Source: CAXBNB01 sp040222275 (GTDB taxonomy: Bacteria; Bacteroidota; Bacteroidia; Cytophagales; Cyclobacteriaceae). From it: a stretch of 64,000 bases of DNA. The notes under the pieces are model-generated. The model searched no databases. It was given only the letters and a program-made list of their open reading frames with translations, and had not been told where the DNA came from. The translations under genes and the position numbers were made by a program. The stretch's first letter is position 1. Every line of letters starts with the position of its first letter. Shown in pieces: positions 26,126 to 36,096 of this stretch. The stretch spans positions 1-64,000 of the forward strand of contig JAVKDJ010000046.1 of the NCBI GenBank assembly GCA_040222275.1. The letters are read 5' to 3'.

Positions 26126-29100
26126 ATGATAGGTCTAGTCAAGAAGCACCGCAGCGTTGGGTTATTCATACTTTTTACAATATTAAATGCAGGACAGAGT
26201 CACTTAATTGCACAAGGCAACACTTCAATTTCCGGACAGGTAAAGGATGAAAAAGGAGAACCCTTGCTTGGGGTGACGGTGAGGATAGAAAACACTACTT
26301 CGGGGGCCATCACCGATCTGGATGGCAATTACAACATCATTGGCAAACAGGGACAAATCCTTGTATTCAGCATGGTGAGCATGCTAACGGAAAAGGTGGC
26401 TATACAGGGTTCCGGCCCTATCAATGTGGTTTTGAAGGAAGAGGCGGAAGTACTCGATGAAATAGTGGTGAATGGTTTTCAGGAAATGGACCGCAAGCTA
26501 TTTACCGGGGCATCCGAAAGCCTGAAGATGTCAGACATCAAAGCGGCTGGAATGGTGGATGTCAGCCGTGTGCTGGAAGGCCAGGTGGCAGGTGTAAATG
26601 TGGACAATGTATCCGGAACATTTGGTACATCCCCAAAAATTAGAATTCGTGGCAATGCATCTATCAATGGCAACAACCAGCCACTATTTGTGGTGGACGG
26701 GGTGATACTTGAGGACCTGGCCAATGTGAATACAGATGACTTCATTTCAGGAAATGCCAACACCCTGATCAGCTCGTCCATTGCCAATATCAACCCCGAT
26801 GATATTGAAACATTTCAGATACTCAAAGATGCATCGGCTACTGCCATATATGGCGCCCGTGCAGCCAATGGGGTGATTGTGATCACCACAAAAAGAGGAA
26901 GAAGCGGAGACCTGCAGGTGCGCTATTCCGGTAATTACTCTGTAAAATTAAGGCCTACCTACAATCAATTCAACCTGTTGAATTCAGCTGAAGAAATGTC
27001 GGTCTATCGTGAATTGTTCGACAAGGGACTGATCGACATTACTACTTCCGCAAGGGCGCAAAACTATGGTGCCATGGGCAAGATGTTTTCCCAGATCGCA
27101 TTGCACCAGCTCGACTGGGGGCCAGGTGGTGGATTGAACGAGGAATTTTTGAACAAATACGAAAATGCCAACACAGATTGGTTCGATGTATTGTTCAGGG
27201 ACCTGGGGTTGCAGCAGCAGCATTCGCTCAGTTTTACCACTGGTACAGAAAAATCCAACAACTATTATTCGGTAAGTTACCTCAACGACCAGGGCCAGAC
27301 CATTGCCGATCAGGTGCAGCGTTTTACGGGTACAGCGCGAAACACCTACTTTCTTTCCAAAGCCTTTACTTTCGGACTCAAAATGACCGCCAGCTACCGT
27401 GACCAAAAAGTACCTGGCACAAGAAATCGTGAACTGGATCCCCTGACGGGACGGTTCAGCAGAAGCTTTGACATCAACCCATTCAGTTATGCCCTGAATA
27501 CCAGCCGCTCCACCCGCCCATTTGAGGACGATGGCAGCCTGGAATTTTTCAGAAGAAACTACGCCCCTTTCAATATTTTGGATGAATTGGGAAAGAACTT
27601 TATAGACATCAATGTAATCGATGTATCCGCCCAGACTGATTTTGAAATTACCCCCATGGAAAACCTGGCTATAAAGGGAGTATTTCAAGCCAGGTATGCC
27701 AACACCAAAAGGGACCATACAGTACATGAAAAATCCAACCAGGCAGAAGCCTACCGAGCAAACGACACCCAGTTCATTCAGGATGCCAACAATTTGCTCT
27801 TCAGGGATCCGGACAACCCCGGACTGAACCCAACAGTGGTGCTACCACAGGGAGGGTTCAATTACCTGGATGAAAGTGAATTTCTCAATTTCTTCAGCAG
27901 GATAAGTGCAGAGTGGAACACCACCATAGCTGAAGACCATGAAGTCAATTTGCTTGGAGGACAGGAAATCCGGTTTACCAACAGGCAGGCCAGCAGTGCC
28001 ACAGGCATTGGTGTGATTTACGAAAGCGGTGGTATAGTGGTAACAGACCCCAATATCATCGAATTCTTCAATCTTCAAAACATTGACTATTATACCCTCA
28101 ATGAAGAAAGGGACAGGTTTATCGGACTTTTCTTGAATGGTGGGTATGCCTACAAGGGGCGTTATGTCGGAAACTTCACCGTGAGGTACGATGGTTCCAA
28201 CCAGCTCGGAAAAAGCCAAAACGCGAGGTACTTGCCCACCTGGAACGTCAGTGGTGCCTGGAATGCCGATAATGAACCTTTCATGGAGAGGTTTGGTTTC
28301 ATCAATGAGTTGAAACTGAGGGCAACTTATGGAGTGTCGGGCAACCTGCCTCCTGAAGCCAGCGCCCTTCTCAACCTACAAGCGGACGTAACGGTAAGGC
28401 CAACTGATGTGGAGCCCTACTTGTTTATAGAAGATTTGACCAATGAGGAGCTTACCTGGGAGAAATTAAAGGAATTCAACGTGGGCATGGACTATTCAGT
28501 CCTGGACAACAAAATATCGGGTTCGTTGAATTTTTATAAAAGACAGGCATTTGACCTGATTGGTGTAGTACAAACGAGTGGTATAGGCGGGCAAGGGTTG
28601 AAGGCTGGTAATTTTGCCGACATGGAAGCTACAGGCTATGAATTTACCATTTCCACCCTCAATTATAAAAATGACAAAATATCATGGAGGACCAACTTCA
28701 ATTTTGGATACACCATTGACAAAATTACAAGGCTGGACTTTGGCCCCAGGATGGTGGATGCCATCGGACAAGGTGGTGCTGCTGTACTAGGAGGGCCAAG
28801 AAGGGGGTTGTTTTCCACCAAATTTGCCGGACTCAACAATCAGGGCATCCCTACCTTCTTTGATGCTTCTGATGAGAGGATTCTCCAACTGGATTTGCAG
28901 GAAAGGGAAGATTTGGTAAGCACACTGCAATATGAAGGGGCTACTGAGCCACGTGGTGCAGGAGGGTTGACCAACACATTCAACTACAAAGATTTCACTT
29001 TCAGCTTCCTAATCTCCTATAAGATAGACTATAAAGTCCGGCTGAATGATGCCATATTTTCATCTTATAATGATTTTGATGCATTGCCCGGTGAATTGGT

Positions 29101-29464
29101 GAACCGTTGGATTGTACCGGGTGATGAAGGCAACACGAATGTACCGGCCATACTGGACAATGGGCTGGCACGAACCAACAGCGAAATAGTATCGGCGTAT
29201 GACCTGTACAACAAGAGTACCGCCAGGGTGGCTTTCGGTGACTACATCAGGCTGAAAAATATCCGCCTGGCGTATAACCTGAACCCAAAAATTGTTAAAA
29301 AGTTGGGGATTTCGAATGCCTCATTTAGCCTGGAAGGACAGAACCTGGTGCTTCTTTATTCCGACAAAGCACTAAGAGGCCAGGACCCGGAATTTTTCAG
29401 TACGGGAGGTGTTTCACTTCCACAACCTAAGATGTTGACATTTTCTTTAAATGTAGGATTATAA
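26126..29464 (+). CDS. SusC/RagA-family TonB-dependent transporter (second locus)
   Basis: A 1112-residue outer-membrane transporter: signal peptide to about residue 30 (HLIAQG), CarboxypepD_reg-like domain (TSISGQVKDEKGEPLLGVTV), a TonB-box-like DEIVVNGFQ, plug domain (KIRIRGNASINGNNQPLFVV, LKDASATAIYGARAANGV) and a long barrel ending LTFSLNVGL. It is only distantly similar to the SusC at 15482-18490. The downstream SusD, zinc metallohydrolase lipoprotein and DUF4302 protein form a recurring Bacteroidota cassette without glycoside hydrolases, so the cargo is unlikely to be a simple polysaccharide; peptides, metal complexes or glycoprotein fragments are possible. The SusD start lies 16 bp after its stop codon. 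Confidence 0.94.
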   Translation: MIGLVKKHRSVGLFILFTILNAGQSHLIAQGNTSISGQVKDEKGEPLLGVTVRIENTTSGAITDLDGNYNIIGKQGQILVFSMVSMLTEKVAIQGSGPINVVLKEEAEVLDEIVVNGFQEMDRKLFTGASESLKMSDIKAAGMVDVSRVLEGQVAGVNVDNVSGTFGTSPKIRIRGNASINGNNQPLFVVDGVILEDLANVNTDDFISGNANTLISSSIANINPDDIETFQILKDASATAIYGARAANGVIVITTKRGRSGDLQVRYSGNYSVKLRPTYNQFNLLNSAEEMSVYRELFDKGLIDITTSARAQNYGAMGKMFSQIALHQLDWGPGGGLNEEFLNKYENANTDWFDVLFRDLGLQQQHSLSFTTGTEKSNNYYSVSYLNDQGQTIADQVQRFTGTARNTYFLSKAFTFGLKMTASYRDQKVPGTRNRELDPLTGRFSRSFDINPFSYALNTSRSTRPFEDDGSLEFFRRNYAPFNILDELGKNFIDINVIDVSAQTDFEITPMENLAIKGVFQARYANTKRDHTVHEKSNQAEAYRANDTQFIQDANNLLFRDPDNPGLNPTVVLPQGGFNYLDESEFLNFFSRISAEWNTTIAEDHEVNLLGGQEIRFTNRQASSATGIGVIYESGGIVVTDPNIIEFFNLQNIDYYTLNEERDRFIGLFLNGGYAYKGRYVGNFTVRYDGSNQLGKSQNARYLPTWNVSGAWNADNEPFMERFGFINELKLRATYGVSGNLPPEASALLNLQADVTVRPTDVEPYLFIEDLTNEELTWEKLKEFNVGMDYSVLDNKISGSLNFYKRQAFDLIGVVQTSGIGGQGLKAGNFADMEATGYEFTISTLNYKNDKISWRTNFNFGYTIDKITRLDFGPRMVDAIGQGGAAVLGGPRRGLFSTKFAGLNNQGIPTFFDASDERILQLDLQEREDLVSTLQYEGATEPRGAGGLTNTFNYKDFTFSFLISYKIDYKVRLNDAIFSSYNDFDALPGELVNRWIVPGDEGNTNVPAILDNGLARTNSEIVSAYDLYNKSTARVAFGDYIRLKNIRLAYNLNPKIVKKLGISNASFSLEGQNLVLLYSDKALRGQDPEFFSTGGVSLPQPKMLTFSLNVGL

Positions 29465-29480
29465 AAAACGACCAGTTGTC

Positions 29481-31019
29481 ATGATTACCCAAATGATGAA
29501 CATACGAAAAAGCATAAAGTCAACAATTCCGGTTACAGCCCGGGCATGTATTTTGTTGGTCTTGCTGACCCTGGCCAATAGTTGCGACAACTTCCTGGAT
29601 GAGGTGCCCGACAACAGGGTAGCCCTTAACGACCTGGAAAAAGCAGCCCAATTGCTTACCAATGCTTATTCCCAGGCAAGTCCGGCATTTACAGACTGGA
29701 TGTCTGATGATGTGGGATACACCATAGGCACTACCAAACGCCCCAGCCATGAAAGGTTGTATGCCTGGGAAGACGATACCTCAGACCCTACGGAACAGGA
29801 CTCACCGGCCTATTTTTGGTTCAACACCTATGATGCCATAGCACATGCCAATGAAGTGCTGGCTGTACTGAGCGACTTACCTGCTGTTACAGATGAAGAA
29901 AAAGCAAGAAAAAGGTCCATAGAATCAGAGGCTTATCTTACGCGTGCCTATGGCCATTTTATGCTGGTCAATTTATTTGCCAAGCACTACGATGAATCCA
30001 CGGCCAGTACTGACCTTGGCGTACCTTATGTAGAGACTCCAGAAACAGTATTCATTGCTACATACAAAAGAAACACTGTTCAGGAGGTGTATGACAAAGT
30101 GGAGCGGGACATGCTGAAAGGTATTGAACTGTTAGACGATAGTTTTTTTTCCAATTCAGGAAAATACCACTTCAACAAAAACGCAGCACTGGCCTTTGCT
30201 TCCAGATATTATCTATTCAGTGCCCAATATTCAGAGTGTGTGGACTACAGCAACCAGCTTTTGGGTTCAGACCCTTCTGTATTCGTAAGAGACCTCACCT
30301 CCACCGAATTTCAAAATGCCAGCTCTTCGGTAGATGGTTATCCACAGTTGTACTCATCCCCTGACCAGGCCAGCAACCTACTCTTGATGAGGAAAATTTC
30401 ATTAGTACAAAGAAATGATTTCGCTTTTGGGCCTATCGACAATGAATATTCAGACCTATTTGGCCAAAACATGTTTAGCGGCGCTACTGACCAAAGGGAA
30501 AACCCCGCCTTTGTTAAAGGGGACAATTCTGTCTTCCCGGTGCGCTATCAGAGTTTGTTCCAGCGCAGCAGCCTCAATTCCAACACAGGGCTTCCCTATC
30601 ATATAGCGCTCTCTTTCAGGGGGGAAGAAGTATTGCTCAACCGGGCAGAAGCCTATGTTTTCTTAAACAGGGTTGATCTGGCGTTGGAAGACTTGCAAGT
30701 ACTTACCAACAACCGATATAGCCTAAACAACAGCAGCAGTGACCGTACGGTGACTATTGAGAAAATAAGATCGCTGCTGGGAATTTTTAACAACGACCGG
30801 TTCGCTGTTTTTATATACATCGTGGAATTGGAAAGAAGGAAAGAGTTTATCGTACAGGGCATGAGGTGGTTTGATATCAAGCGCCTGGGAATAGAAGTAA
30901 CGCATGTTTTACAAGACCAGTTTTCCACCGCTACCCTGGCGGGTGACGACCTGAGACAGGTGATCCAGATTCCAAAAACAGCCATAGATGTGGGCGGTTT
31001 GGAACCAAACCCAAGGTAA
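29481..31019 (+). CDS. SusD/RagB-family lipoprotein (second locus)
   Basis: A 512-residue SusD-like lipoprotein. The start at 29481 gives a somewhat long N-terminus; ATG codons at 29493 or 29496 are alternatives. The lipid Cys follows LLTLANSC. The early motif NFLDEVPDN and the helix IESEAYLTRAYGHFMLVNLF are classic for the family. LSFRGEEVLLNRAEAYVFLN and FIVQGMRWFDIKRLGIEV near the C-terminus are also conserved. It would pair with the SusC-like transporter upstream as the substrate-capturing lid. Ligand unknown. Confidence 0.94.
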   Translation: MITQMMNIRKSIKSTIPVTARACILLVLLTLANSCDNFLDEVPDNRVALNDLEKAAQLLTNAYSQASPAFTDWMSDDVGYTIGTTKRPSHERLYAWEDDTSDPTEQDSPAYFWFNTYDAIAHANEVLAVLSDLPAVTDEEKARKRSIESEAYLTRAYGHFMLVNLFAKHYDESTASTDLGVPYVETPETVFIATYKRNTVQEVYDKVERDMLKGIELLDDSFFSNSGKYHFNKNAALAFASRYYLFSAQYSECVDYSNQLLGSDPSVFVRDLTSTEFQNASSSVDGYPQLYSSPDQASNLLLMRKISLVQRNDFAFGPIDNEYSDLFGQNMFSGATDQRENPAFVKGDNSVFPVRYQSLFQRSSLNSNTGLPYHIALSFRGEEVLLNRAEAYVFLNRVDLALEDLQVLTNNRYSLNNSSSDRTVTIEKIRSLLGIFNNDRFAVFIYIVELERRKEFIVQGMRWFDIKRLGIEVTHVLQDQFSTATLAGDDLRQVIQIPKTAIDVGGLEPNPR

Positions 31020-31043
31020 AAGGAGCAGCATAAATTTTAAGAA

Positions 31044-31943
31044 ATGAAAATTTTAAAAAATATAAACATCCGATCAATTGCCAAAATCAATCCCACAGGT
31101 TGGTTGCTGGCGGTAATTTTGCTTTCCGGGTGCTACGATTCTGAAATACTGGATGTACCGGTGAATGAACCAGACAACCTGCCCAACACACCACTCGACA
31201 ACTACATCCAGGAAGAGTTTATCGACAAATATGATATGGCCATCCGCTACCGGTTTGTGGACAACTATGTAGATCCTGGCAAAAGGGTGACCCCTCCCCG
31301 ATTGGAAAATGTACGGCCAATGCTCGACTTTATCGAAGAATTTTGGATCAACCCATACCTTGAAATTCAAAATGGCGAAACCTTCTTCAAGGACCATGTG
31401 CCACCTGAGATCATATTCCTGGGCGGTTTGATATTCAACTCGGATGGTACGGTAACCCTGGGAACTGCCGATGCAGGCGCAAGGATTACATTCACCAATG
31501 TGAATGGCCTTGACCCTGAAGACGAAGAATGGGTGTCCCGTCAACTGAATGTGGTTTACCATGAATTTGCCCACACGATACACCAGCGGTACAAGTTGCC
31601 GGCATCCTTTGAAAAGATATCCCCGGCTGGATATACCAGTGCGGGATCTTGGTTTATTCTATCCGATGGGGAAGCACTTGAGCGGGGATTTGTGTCCCCT
31701 TATGCCACAAGCAGCCCCAACGAGGATTTTGCAGAAACGGTAGCTTTCTTTTTGTTCGATAAAAACTTTTATGAGAACTATATCATCCTGGAAGAAAATT
31801 GCACCACCGTGGATTGCGAAGATAGAAACGAAGGCAGAAAAAAAATCAACCAAAAATTGAATGCCATTATTGACCACTATCAAAAAGTAGTGGGTATAAG
31901 CCTTGAAGCCCTCAGGGCGGCCATTCAATCCAGACTAGGATAA
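31044..31943 (+). CDS. Substrate-import-associated zinc metallohydrolase lipoprotein
   Basis: A 299-residue lipoprotein (lipid Cys30, LLSGCYDSE) with a zinc-metallopeptidase motif VVYHEFAHTIHQ (His173, Glu174, His177). A downstream acidic helix, NEDFAETVAFFLFD, probably supplies the third zinc ligand. It belongs to the type known as substrate import-associated zinc metallohydrolase lipoproteins, found directly after SusC/SusD pairs. It would act at the cell surface, trimming the substrate before or during uptake. It is 24 bp after susD and 2 bp before the DUF4302 gene. Whether it cleaves peptides or another bond is not known from the sequence. Confidence 0.85.
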   Translation: MKILKNINIRSIAKINPTGWLLAVILLSGCYDSEILDVPVNEPDNLPNTPLDNYIQEEFIDKYDMAIRYRFVDNYVDPGKRVTPPRLENVRPMLDFIEEFWINPYLEIQNGETFFKDHVPPEIIFLGGLIFNSDGTVTLGTADAGARITFTNVNGLDPEDEEWVSRQLNVVYHEFAHTIHQRYKLPASFEKISPAGYTSAGSWFILSDGEALERGFVSPYATSSPNEDFAETVAFFLFDKNFYENYIILEENCTTVDCEDRNEGRKKINQKLNAIIDHYQKVVGISLEALRAAIQSRLG

Positions 31944-31945
31944 AT

Positions 31946-33322
31946 ATGAAGAAACTCCTGATATATATAGGTTTTGTGGCCACCTCCATGGCATTCTTCT
32001 CTTGTACCAAAGAAGAAGTAATCGATTTGCCTACAGTGGAAGAAAGGTTCACTAAATCCAGGGATTCGTTGGTCAATGCGCTGGTCGCACCTGAATTTGG
32101 GTGGAGGATCAACTACCAGCCAGATCAGAGTTCAGGGTCGTTCGTTATTTTGATGACCTTTGACGAAGAGGGCAATGTCAACATCAAATCCGATGTGACA
32201 GACAATGATGGAGAGTTTTTGGATAGCAATATCACCTACCGCATAGACAATGCCCATGGACTGGAACTGATCCTGGAGAATTATGGAATCTTCCATTATT
32301 TCTTTGAGCGGTTCAATGGGGAATTCGAATTTATCTTTGTCAACTATCAGGAAAACAACCTTGTATTTCGCAGTAAAAGCGATTTTTCGAACCAAACGGT
32401 GCTGAATTTCGAACCAGCCGCCGAAGGAGATGAAGAGCTACTGACAAACGAAATATCCCAGAACCTAAAAAAGTCGGTTTTTCAGGATGCACAACTTATT
32501 GGTAACAATGCCTATTTTCAGTTGTATTTGATAGACAAGGACATTTCGGTCTTTATTACTCTCGACCTTGACCTGAGAACTTGTAAAATACTGAATGCGG
32601 CGGTTGGTGAAACGATTGATGAAATTACGACCAACAACAATACAGTGGATGTATTTCATAAAACCAATTATTTGGTCCAGGGGGAAAAAATTATTTTCAA
32701 TTCTGCTTTCAGTTTTAGCCTCAACGGCCAGGATATACTGATTTCAGAATTGGAGCTATTTGATTTCGTGGAGTTTCAGGACAGCTTTTGCGAAGGGCAA
32801 ACCTTGAACCTGGGAAAATTCCAGGGTAAAATAGGAAATGAAAATATTACATTTAGCAGTACGCTTTATTCCGCAGGGTCAACCTTTAGCCCTCAAAGCA
32901 ACAGTCCTTATGGGGTAAGTAGTGTAGGTTTCTTTGACCAGAATGACGAAACCCTTCAGGACCTCATCGCCCAAACTTTTCCAGACATAGCTGCCATTCA
33001 GTTTTATTTCAATTTCACTTTAAATAGTGGTGACCTAAATGCGTTTGGATTTGTCGTTTTAGACAATAACAACAATGCGGATTTCTTCCTTCGAGAGTTC
33101 ACCGCCCCTACTTTTGAAGGCAATCGCATGAGGTTTACTTTCACTGGTGAAACTCTTATAACAAAGGACAATCCTACCCCTGAAGAAGAACAAGGCCTGA
33201 TTGACCTCACTGACCTGCTCTTCGGTAGCGGAGAAGTCTATGTACTGGAATTTGCCGGTGACGATACCCTGTTTGAAATCTATAATGCCTGCAACAACCA
33301 CAAGCTTTTCCTTTTCCAGTAG
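31946..33322 (+). CDS. DUF4302-family lipoprotein
   Basis: A 458-residue lipoprotein (SMAFFSCTKEE, lipid Cys20). The N-terminal half, with VEERFTKSRDSLVNALVAPE and FGWRINYQPDQSSGSFVILM, is the DUF4302 pattern. The rest is beta-rich with no recognised motif. DUF4302 proteins regularly follow SusC/SusD and the HExxH lipoprotein; their biochemical role is unknown. Only 2 bp separate it from the metallohydrolase gene, so translation is probably coupled. It ends the second locus; the 99-bp gap to der contains a -7 box for der. Confidence 0.8.
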   Translation: MKKLLIYIGFVATSMAFFSCTKEEVIDLPTVEERFTKSRDSLVNALVAPEFGWRINYQPDQSSGSFVILMTFDEEGNVNIKSDVTDNDGEFLDSNITYRIDNAHGLELILENYGIFHYFFERFNGEFEFIFVNYQENNLVFRSKSDFSNQTVLNFEPAAEGDEELLTNEISQNLKKSVFQDAQLIGNNAYFQLYLIDKDISVFITLDLDLRTCKILNAAVGETIDEITTNNNTVDVFHKTNYLVQGEKIIFNSAFSFSLNGQDILISELELFDFVEFQDSFCEGQTLNLGKFQGKIGNENITFSSTLYSAGSTFSPQSNSPYGVSSVGFFDQNDETLQDLIAQTFPDIAAIQFYFNFTLNSGDLNAFGFVVLDNNNNADFFLREFTAPTFEGNRMRFTFTGETLITKDNPTPEEEQGLIDLTDLLFGSGEVYVLEFAGDDTLFEIYNACNNHKLFLFQ

Positions 33323-33386
33323 GCCGGGCATTTGGTTTAAACGAAATATAATAAGCCAACGGAGGTTTTAGGACTATCCTTTTTCA

Positions 33387-33394
33387 TACCTTTG
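33387..33394 (+). promoter_or_regulatory. Predicted -7 box of der
   Basis: TACCTTTG fits TAnnTTTG and lies 27 bp upstream of the der start codon. No clear TTG is found at the expected -33 distance, so confidence is moderate. Confidence 0.4.
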
Positions 33395-33421
33395 CGTCCT
33401 GAATTTTAAACCCCATCTGTT

Positions 33422-34735
33422 TTGTCAAATATAGTAGCTATTACAGGCCGGCCCAATGTAGGCAAATCCACACTTTTCAACCGAATGGTGGAAAGGAAAA
33501 AAGCCATCATGGACAATGAGAGTGGTGTGACACGCGACAGGCACTATGGATTTGCCCAGTGGAATGGCAAGCATTTTACTGTGATTGACACGGGAGGATA
33601 TGTAACCGGTTCAGATGATATTTTCGAAGGTGCCATCCGTGAGCAGGTTAAGATGGCACTTGATGAAGCTTCAGTGGTGCTCTTTATGGTGGACTGCCAC
33701 GTTGGAATTACGGCATTGGACGAAGATTTCGCCAATATTCTGAGGGAACTCAACAAGCCCGTGTTGGTAGTGGCCAACAAAGCCGACAACCCCAACCTGG
33801 AACTGGCCTCAACAGAGTTTTACAGCCTGGGAATGGATACCAGCATTTTCACCATTGCATCCACCAGTGGTGCAGGTACCGGCGACCTGTTGGATGAGGT
33901 GGTCTCGCATTTTAAAGACAATGATGAAGAAAACCCGGAAGATGGTATCCCACGAATCGCCATTCTCGGGAGGCCGAATGCAGGAAAGTCTTCCTTTCTC
34001 AACGCCTTGCTCGGAACGGAAAGAACCATAGTTACAGACCTGGCTGGCACCACACGCGATTCTATCAACACCAGGTACAAACTTTACGGCAAAGACTTTA
34101 TCCTTACCGATACTGCCGGAATCAGAAAGAAATCCAGGGTAAGGGAAGATATTGAGTTTTATTCTGTACTGAGGGCCATCCAGTCGCTTCAGGATAGCGA
34201 TGTGTGTATCGTAATGGTGGATGCTGAAAGGGGCTTTGAGGCACAGGACATGAGCATCATATCATTGGCACACAAATACAAGAAGGGGATTGTAATCATG
34301 GTGAACAAATGGGACCTGATACCCGACAAAGACAGCAATACAGCGGCCAAATTCAAAAAGGAAATTATAGAAAAACTGGGGCCACTGAGTTATATACCCA
34401 TCATTTTTGCCTCGGTACTCAACAAACAACGCATTTTCCAGGCGATCGAACTGGCTGTGGAGGTTTTTGGGAACCGGACAAAAAAAATCTCAACGTCTAT
34501 GCTCAACGAGGCACTGTTGCCGGAAATAGACCACAACCCTCCCCCAGCCCTCAAAGGCAAGCACATTAAAATAAAGTACATCACCCAGCTTCCCACACAC
34601 ACACCTATGTTTGCGTTTTTCTGCAACCTGCCACAGTACATCAAAGAGCCCTACGAAAGGTTTTTGATGAACAAGCTCAGGTCCCACTTCGACTTTAAAG
34701 GGGTGCCGATTAAAATTTCGTTTAGAAAAAAGTAA
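33422..34735 (+). CDS. der: Ribosome-assembly GTPase Der (EngA)
   Basis: A 437-residue double-GTPase that helps 50S ribosome assembly. Two G domains in tandem carry GRPNVGKS (G1, about residues 8-15), DTGG and NKAD, then GRPNAGKS, DTAG and NKWD. A KH-like domain forms the last about 90 residues (LPTHTPMFAFFCN). The length is normal. The start is TTG at 33422: an in-frame stop lies just upstream at 33407-33409, there is no ATG before the G1 motif, and the product MSNIVAITGRPNVGKS is the expected Der N-terminus. Essential in most bacteria. It stands alone, probably with its own promoter. Confidence 0.97.
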   Translation: MSNIVAITGRPNVGKSTLFNRMVERKKAIMDNESGVTRDRHYGFAQWNGKHFTVIDTGGYVTGSDDIFEGAIREQVKMALDEASVVLFMVDCHVGITALDEDFANILRELNKPVLVVANKADNPNLELASTEFYSLGMDTSIFTIASTSGAGTGDLLDEVVSHFKDNDEENPEDGIPRIAILGRPNAGKSSFLNALLGTERTIVTDLAGTTRDSINTRYKLYGKDFILTDTAGIRKKSRVREDIEFYSVLRAIQSLQDSDVCIVMVDAERGFEAQDMSIISLAHKYKKGIVIMVNKWDLIPDKDSNTAAKFKKEIIEKLGPLSYIPIIFASVLNKQRIFQAIELAVEVFGNRTKKISTSMLNEALLPEIDHNPPPALKGKHIKIKYITQLPTHTPMFAFFCNLPQYIKEPYERFLMNKLRSHFDFKGVPIKISFRKK

Positions 34736-34877
34736 GCTCCTTTAACGCAGGGGATGACGAACATATATTAATTGAGTTCAGGTTTTTAGCTTAAAAAAAA
34801 TCCAAAATGGCATCCATGGTTTATTGGTTACATTTCGGTATTGCCCTAAATTCGGGGGTGAATAAAAAACTTCAACA

Positions 34878-35495
34878 TTGCCACAAAAACCTGAACTGGA
34901 AATTTTCGCCCGACACCTGCCAGAATATTCGGTAAACTACTGTTATGAACTCTGGAAGACGTTCAATTTCAATTTCCGGATTACAAGGAAAAGGAATTCC
35001 AAACTGGGGGATTATAGATTTGACCCTACCACCGGACAGCACAGCATTTCCGTCAACCACAACCTCAACCGCTATGCATTTTTGATCACTTACATACACG
35101 AAGTAGCGCACCTGACTACCAGGGAAAAGTACAAAAACCGGGTATTGCCTCATGGAAACCAATGGAAAAATGAGTTTAAAAAACTTATGATACCCATGCT
35201 CACCAATCAGATTTTCCCGGATGATGTACTCAGGGTTTTGGCCAGGCACATGAAAAACCCAAAGGCCTCCAGTACGTCCGACAAAAACCTGTACCTGGTT
35301 TTAAGAAAATACGACAAGGAATCTGGAGGCAAGCTATTGAGTGAACTGGAATCTGGAGTTACTTTTCTCTTCAATAAGAAAGTCTATAGAAAAATAGAAA
35401 AACGCCGGACCAGAAGTTTATGTATAGAAGTATCCTCCAATCGTAAGTATCTGATATCAGAAACCGCCCCGGTCCAGGAATTTAAAAATCAGTAA
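34878..35495 (+). CDS. SprT-like zinc metalloprotease-family protein
   Basis: A 205-residue SprT-like protein. The zinc motif YIHEVAHLT (His74, Glu75, His78) is intact, with a downstream HGNQWKNEFKKL segment supplying the third His as in SprT/Spartan proteins. The zinc-ribbon tail of longer family members is not apparent; the C-terminal about 60 residues are basic (YRKIEKRRTRS) and might contact nucleic acid. The start is TTG at 34878; no in-frame ATG is available near the N-terminus. The function of bacterial SprT is poorly defined; its relatives cleave DNA-protein crosslinks. It lies 142 bp after der on the same strand and converges with the minus-strand gene at 35530. Confidence 0.82.
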   Translation: MPQKPELEIFARHLPEYSVNYCYELWKTFNFNFRITRKRNSKLGDYRFDPTTGQHSISVNHNLNRYAFLITYIHEVAHLTTREKYKNRVLPHGNQWKNEFKKLMIPMLTNQIFPDDVLRVLARHMKNPKASSTSDKNLYLVLRKYDKESGGKLLSELESGVTFLFNKKVYRKIEKRRTRSLCIEVSSNRKYLISETAPVQEFKNQ

Positions 35496-35529
35496 ACCAA
35501 AGGTTTTTTGAGGCTAAGAAAGGCCAAAC

Positions 35530-36096
35530 TCAGGCCAACCTTTTCTGGATTACGGATTCGAGCAAAGTACAGAAATGTTTGGGGTTAAATGTCCTCCAGT
35601 TTGGTATCTGCAGGCTGCCTCCTGTATTGATGTATGAATCAATGTTATACCGGGTCATTTCCTGCAAAACATGTTCCTGAAAATTGACAGCTGCAATCCA
35701 TCCGTCCTCCACCTCTTCAAACCATTCCTCGTAGTAGCAATCATCCGAACCATGGAAGTTGAGCACATTCTCGCCAATCAACACATAGCGATTGATGCCC
35801 TGATGGCCCAGTTCATCAATGATATTTCTTTTGAGGTGCATGATATCATTGTTGAGGGTGTCGTTCCACTCACCAATAAATTCTATGATGGCATAACCCC
35901 GGTCATAATCGGCGAAGAGTATTTTGATATATAGGGTGTCTGATCCCATAAAATCCCAGGCGGGATCTATGTAGTAGCCATAAATGGTTTCCGAATACAG
36001 TTCATAGTTATATTCCTTGCCATGAAAAGGCGATACAGGATCCTTTGCAGGATCGTAATATTTAAGCCATCGGTAAAATGGTTCAATCTGATGCAT
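35530..36096 (-). CDS. Conserved-looking protein of unknown function downstream of murQ
   Basis: A 188-residue soluble protein with no signal peptide, rich in aromatic and acidic residues (EYNYELYSETIYGYYIDP, HGSDDCYYEEWFEEVEDGW). I do not recognise a family. The start at 36096 is preferred over in-frame ATGs at 36105 and 36120 because an AGAAAGG sequence sits at a workable distance only for this one. The coding region overlaps the end of murQ by 14 nt, which suggests translational coupling and a link to the MurK-MurQ step, though a plain genomic neighbour is also possible. No catalytic signature visible. Confidence 0.7.
   Translation of the reverse strand: MHQIEPFYRWLKYYDPAKDPVSPFHGKEYNYELYSETIYGYYIDPAWDFMGSDTLYIKILFADYDRGYAIIEFIGEWNDTLNNDIMHLKRNIIDELGHQGINRYVLIGENVLNFHGSDDCYYEEWFEEVEDGWIAAVNFQEHVLQEMTRYNIDSYINTGGSLQIPNWRTFNPKHFCTLLESVIQKRLA

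Noticed and set aside
30338..30346. DnaA box TTATCCACA
   Set aside because: It lies inside the susD-like coding sequence (encoding part of GYPQLY) with no neighbouring boxes; most likely chance.
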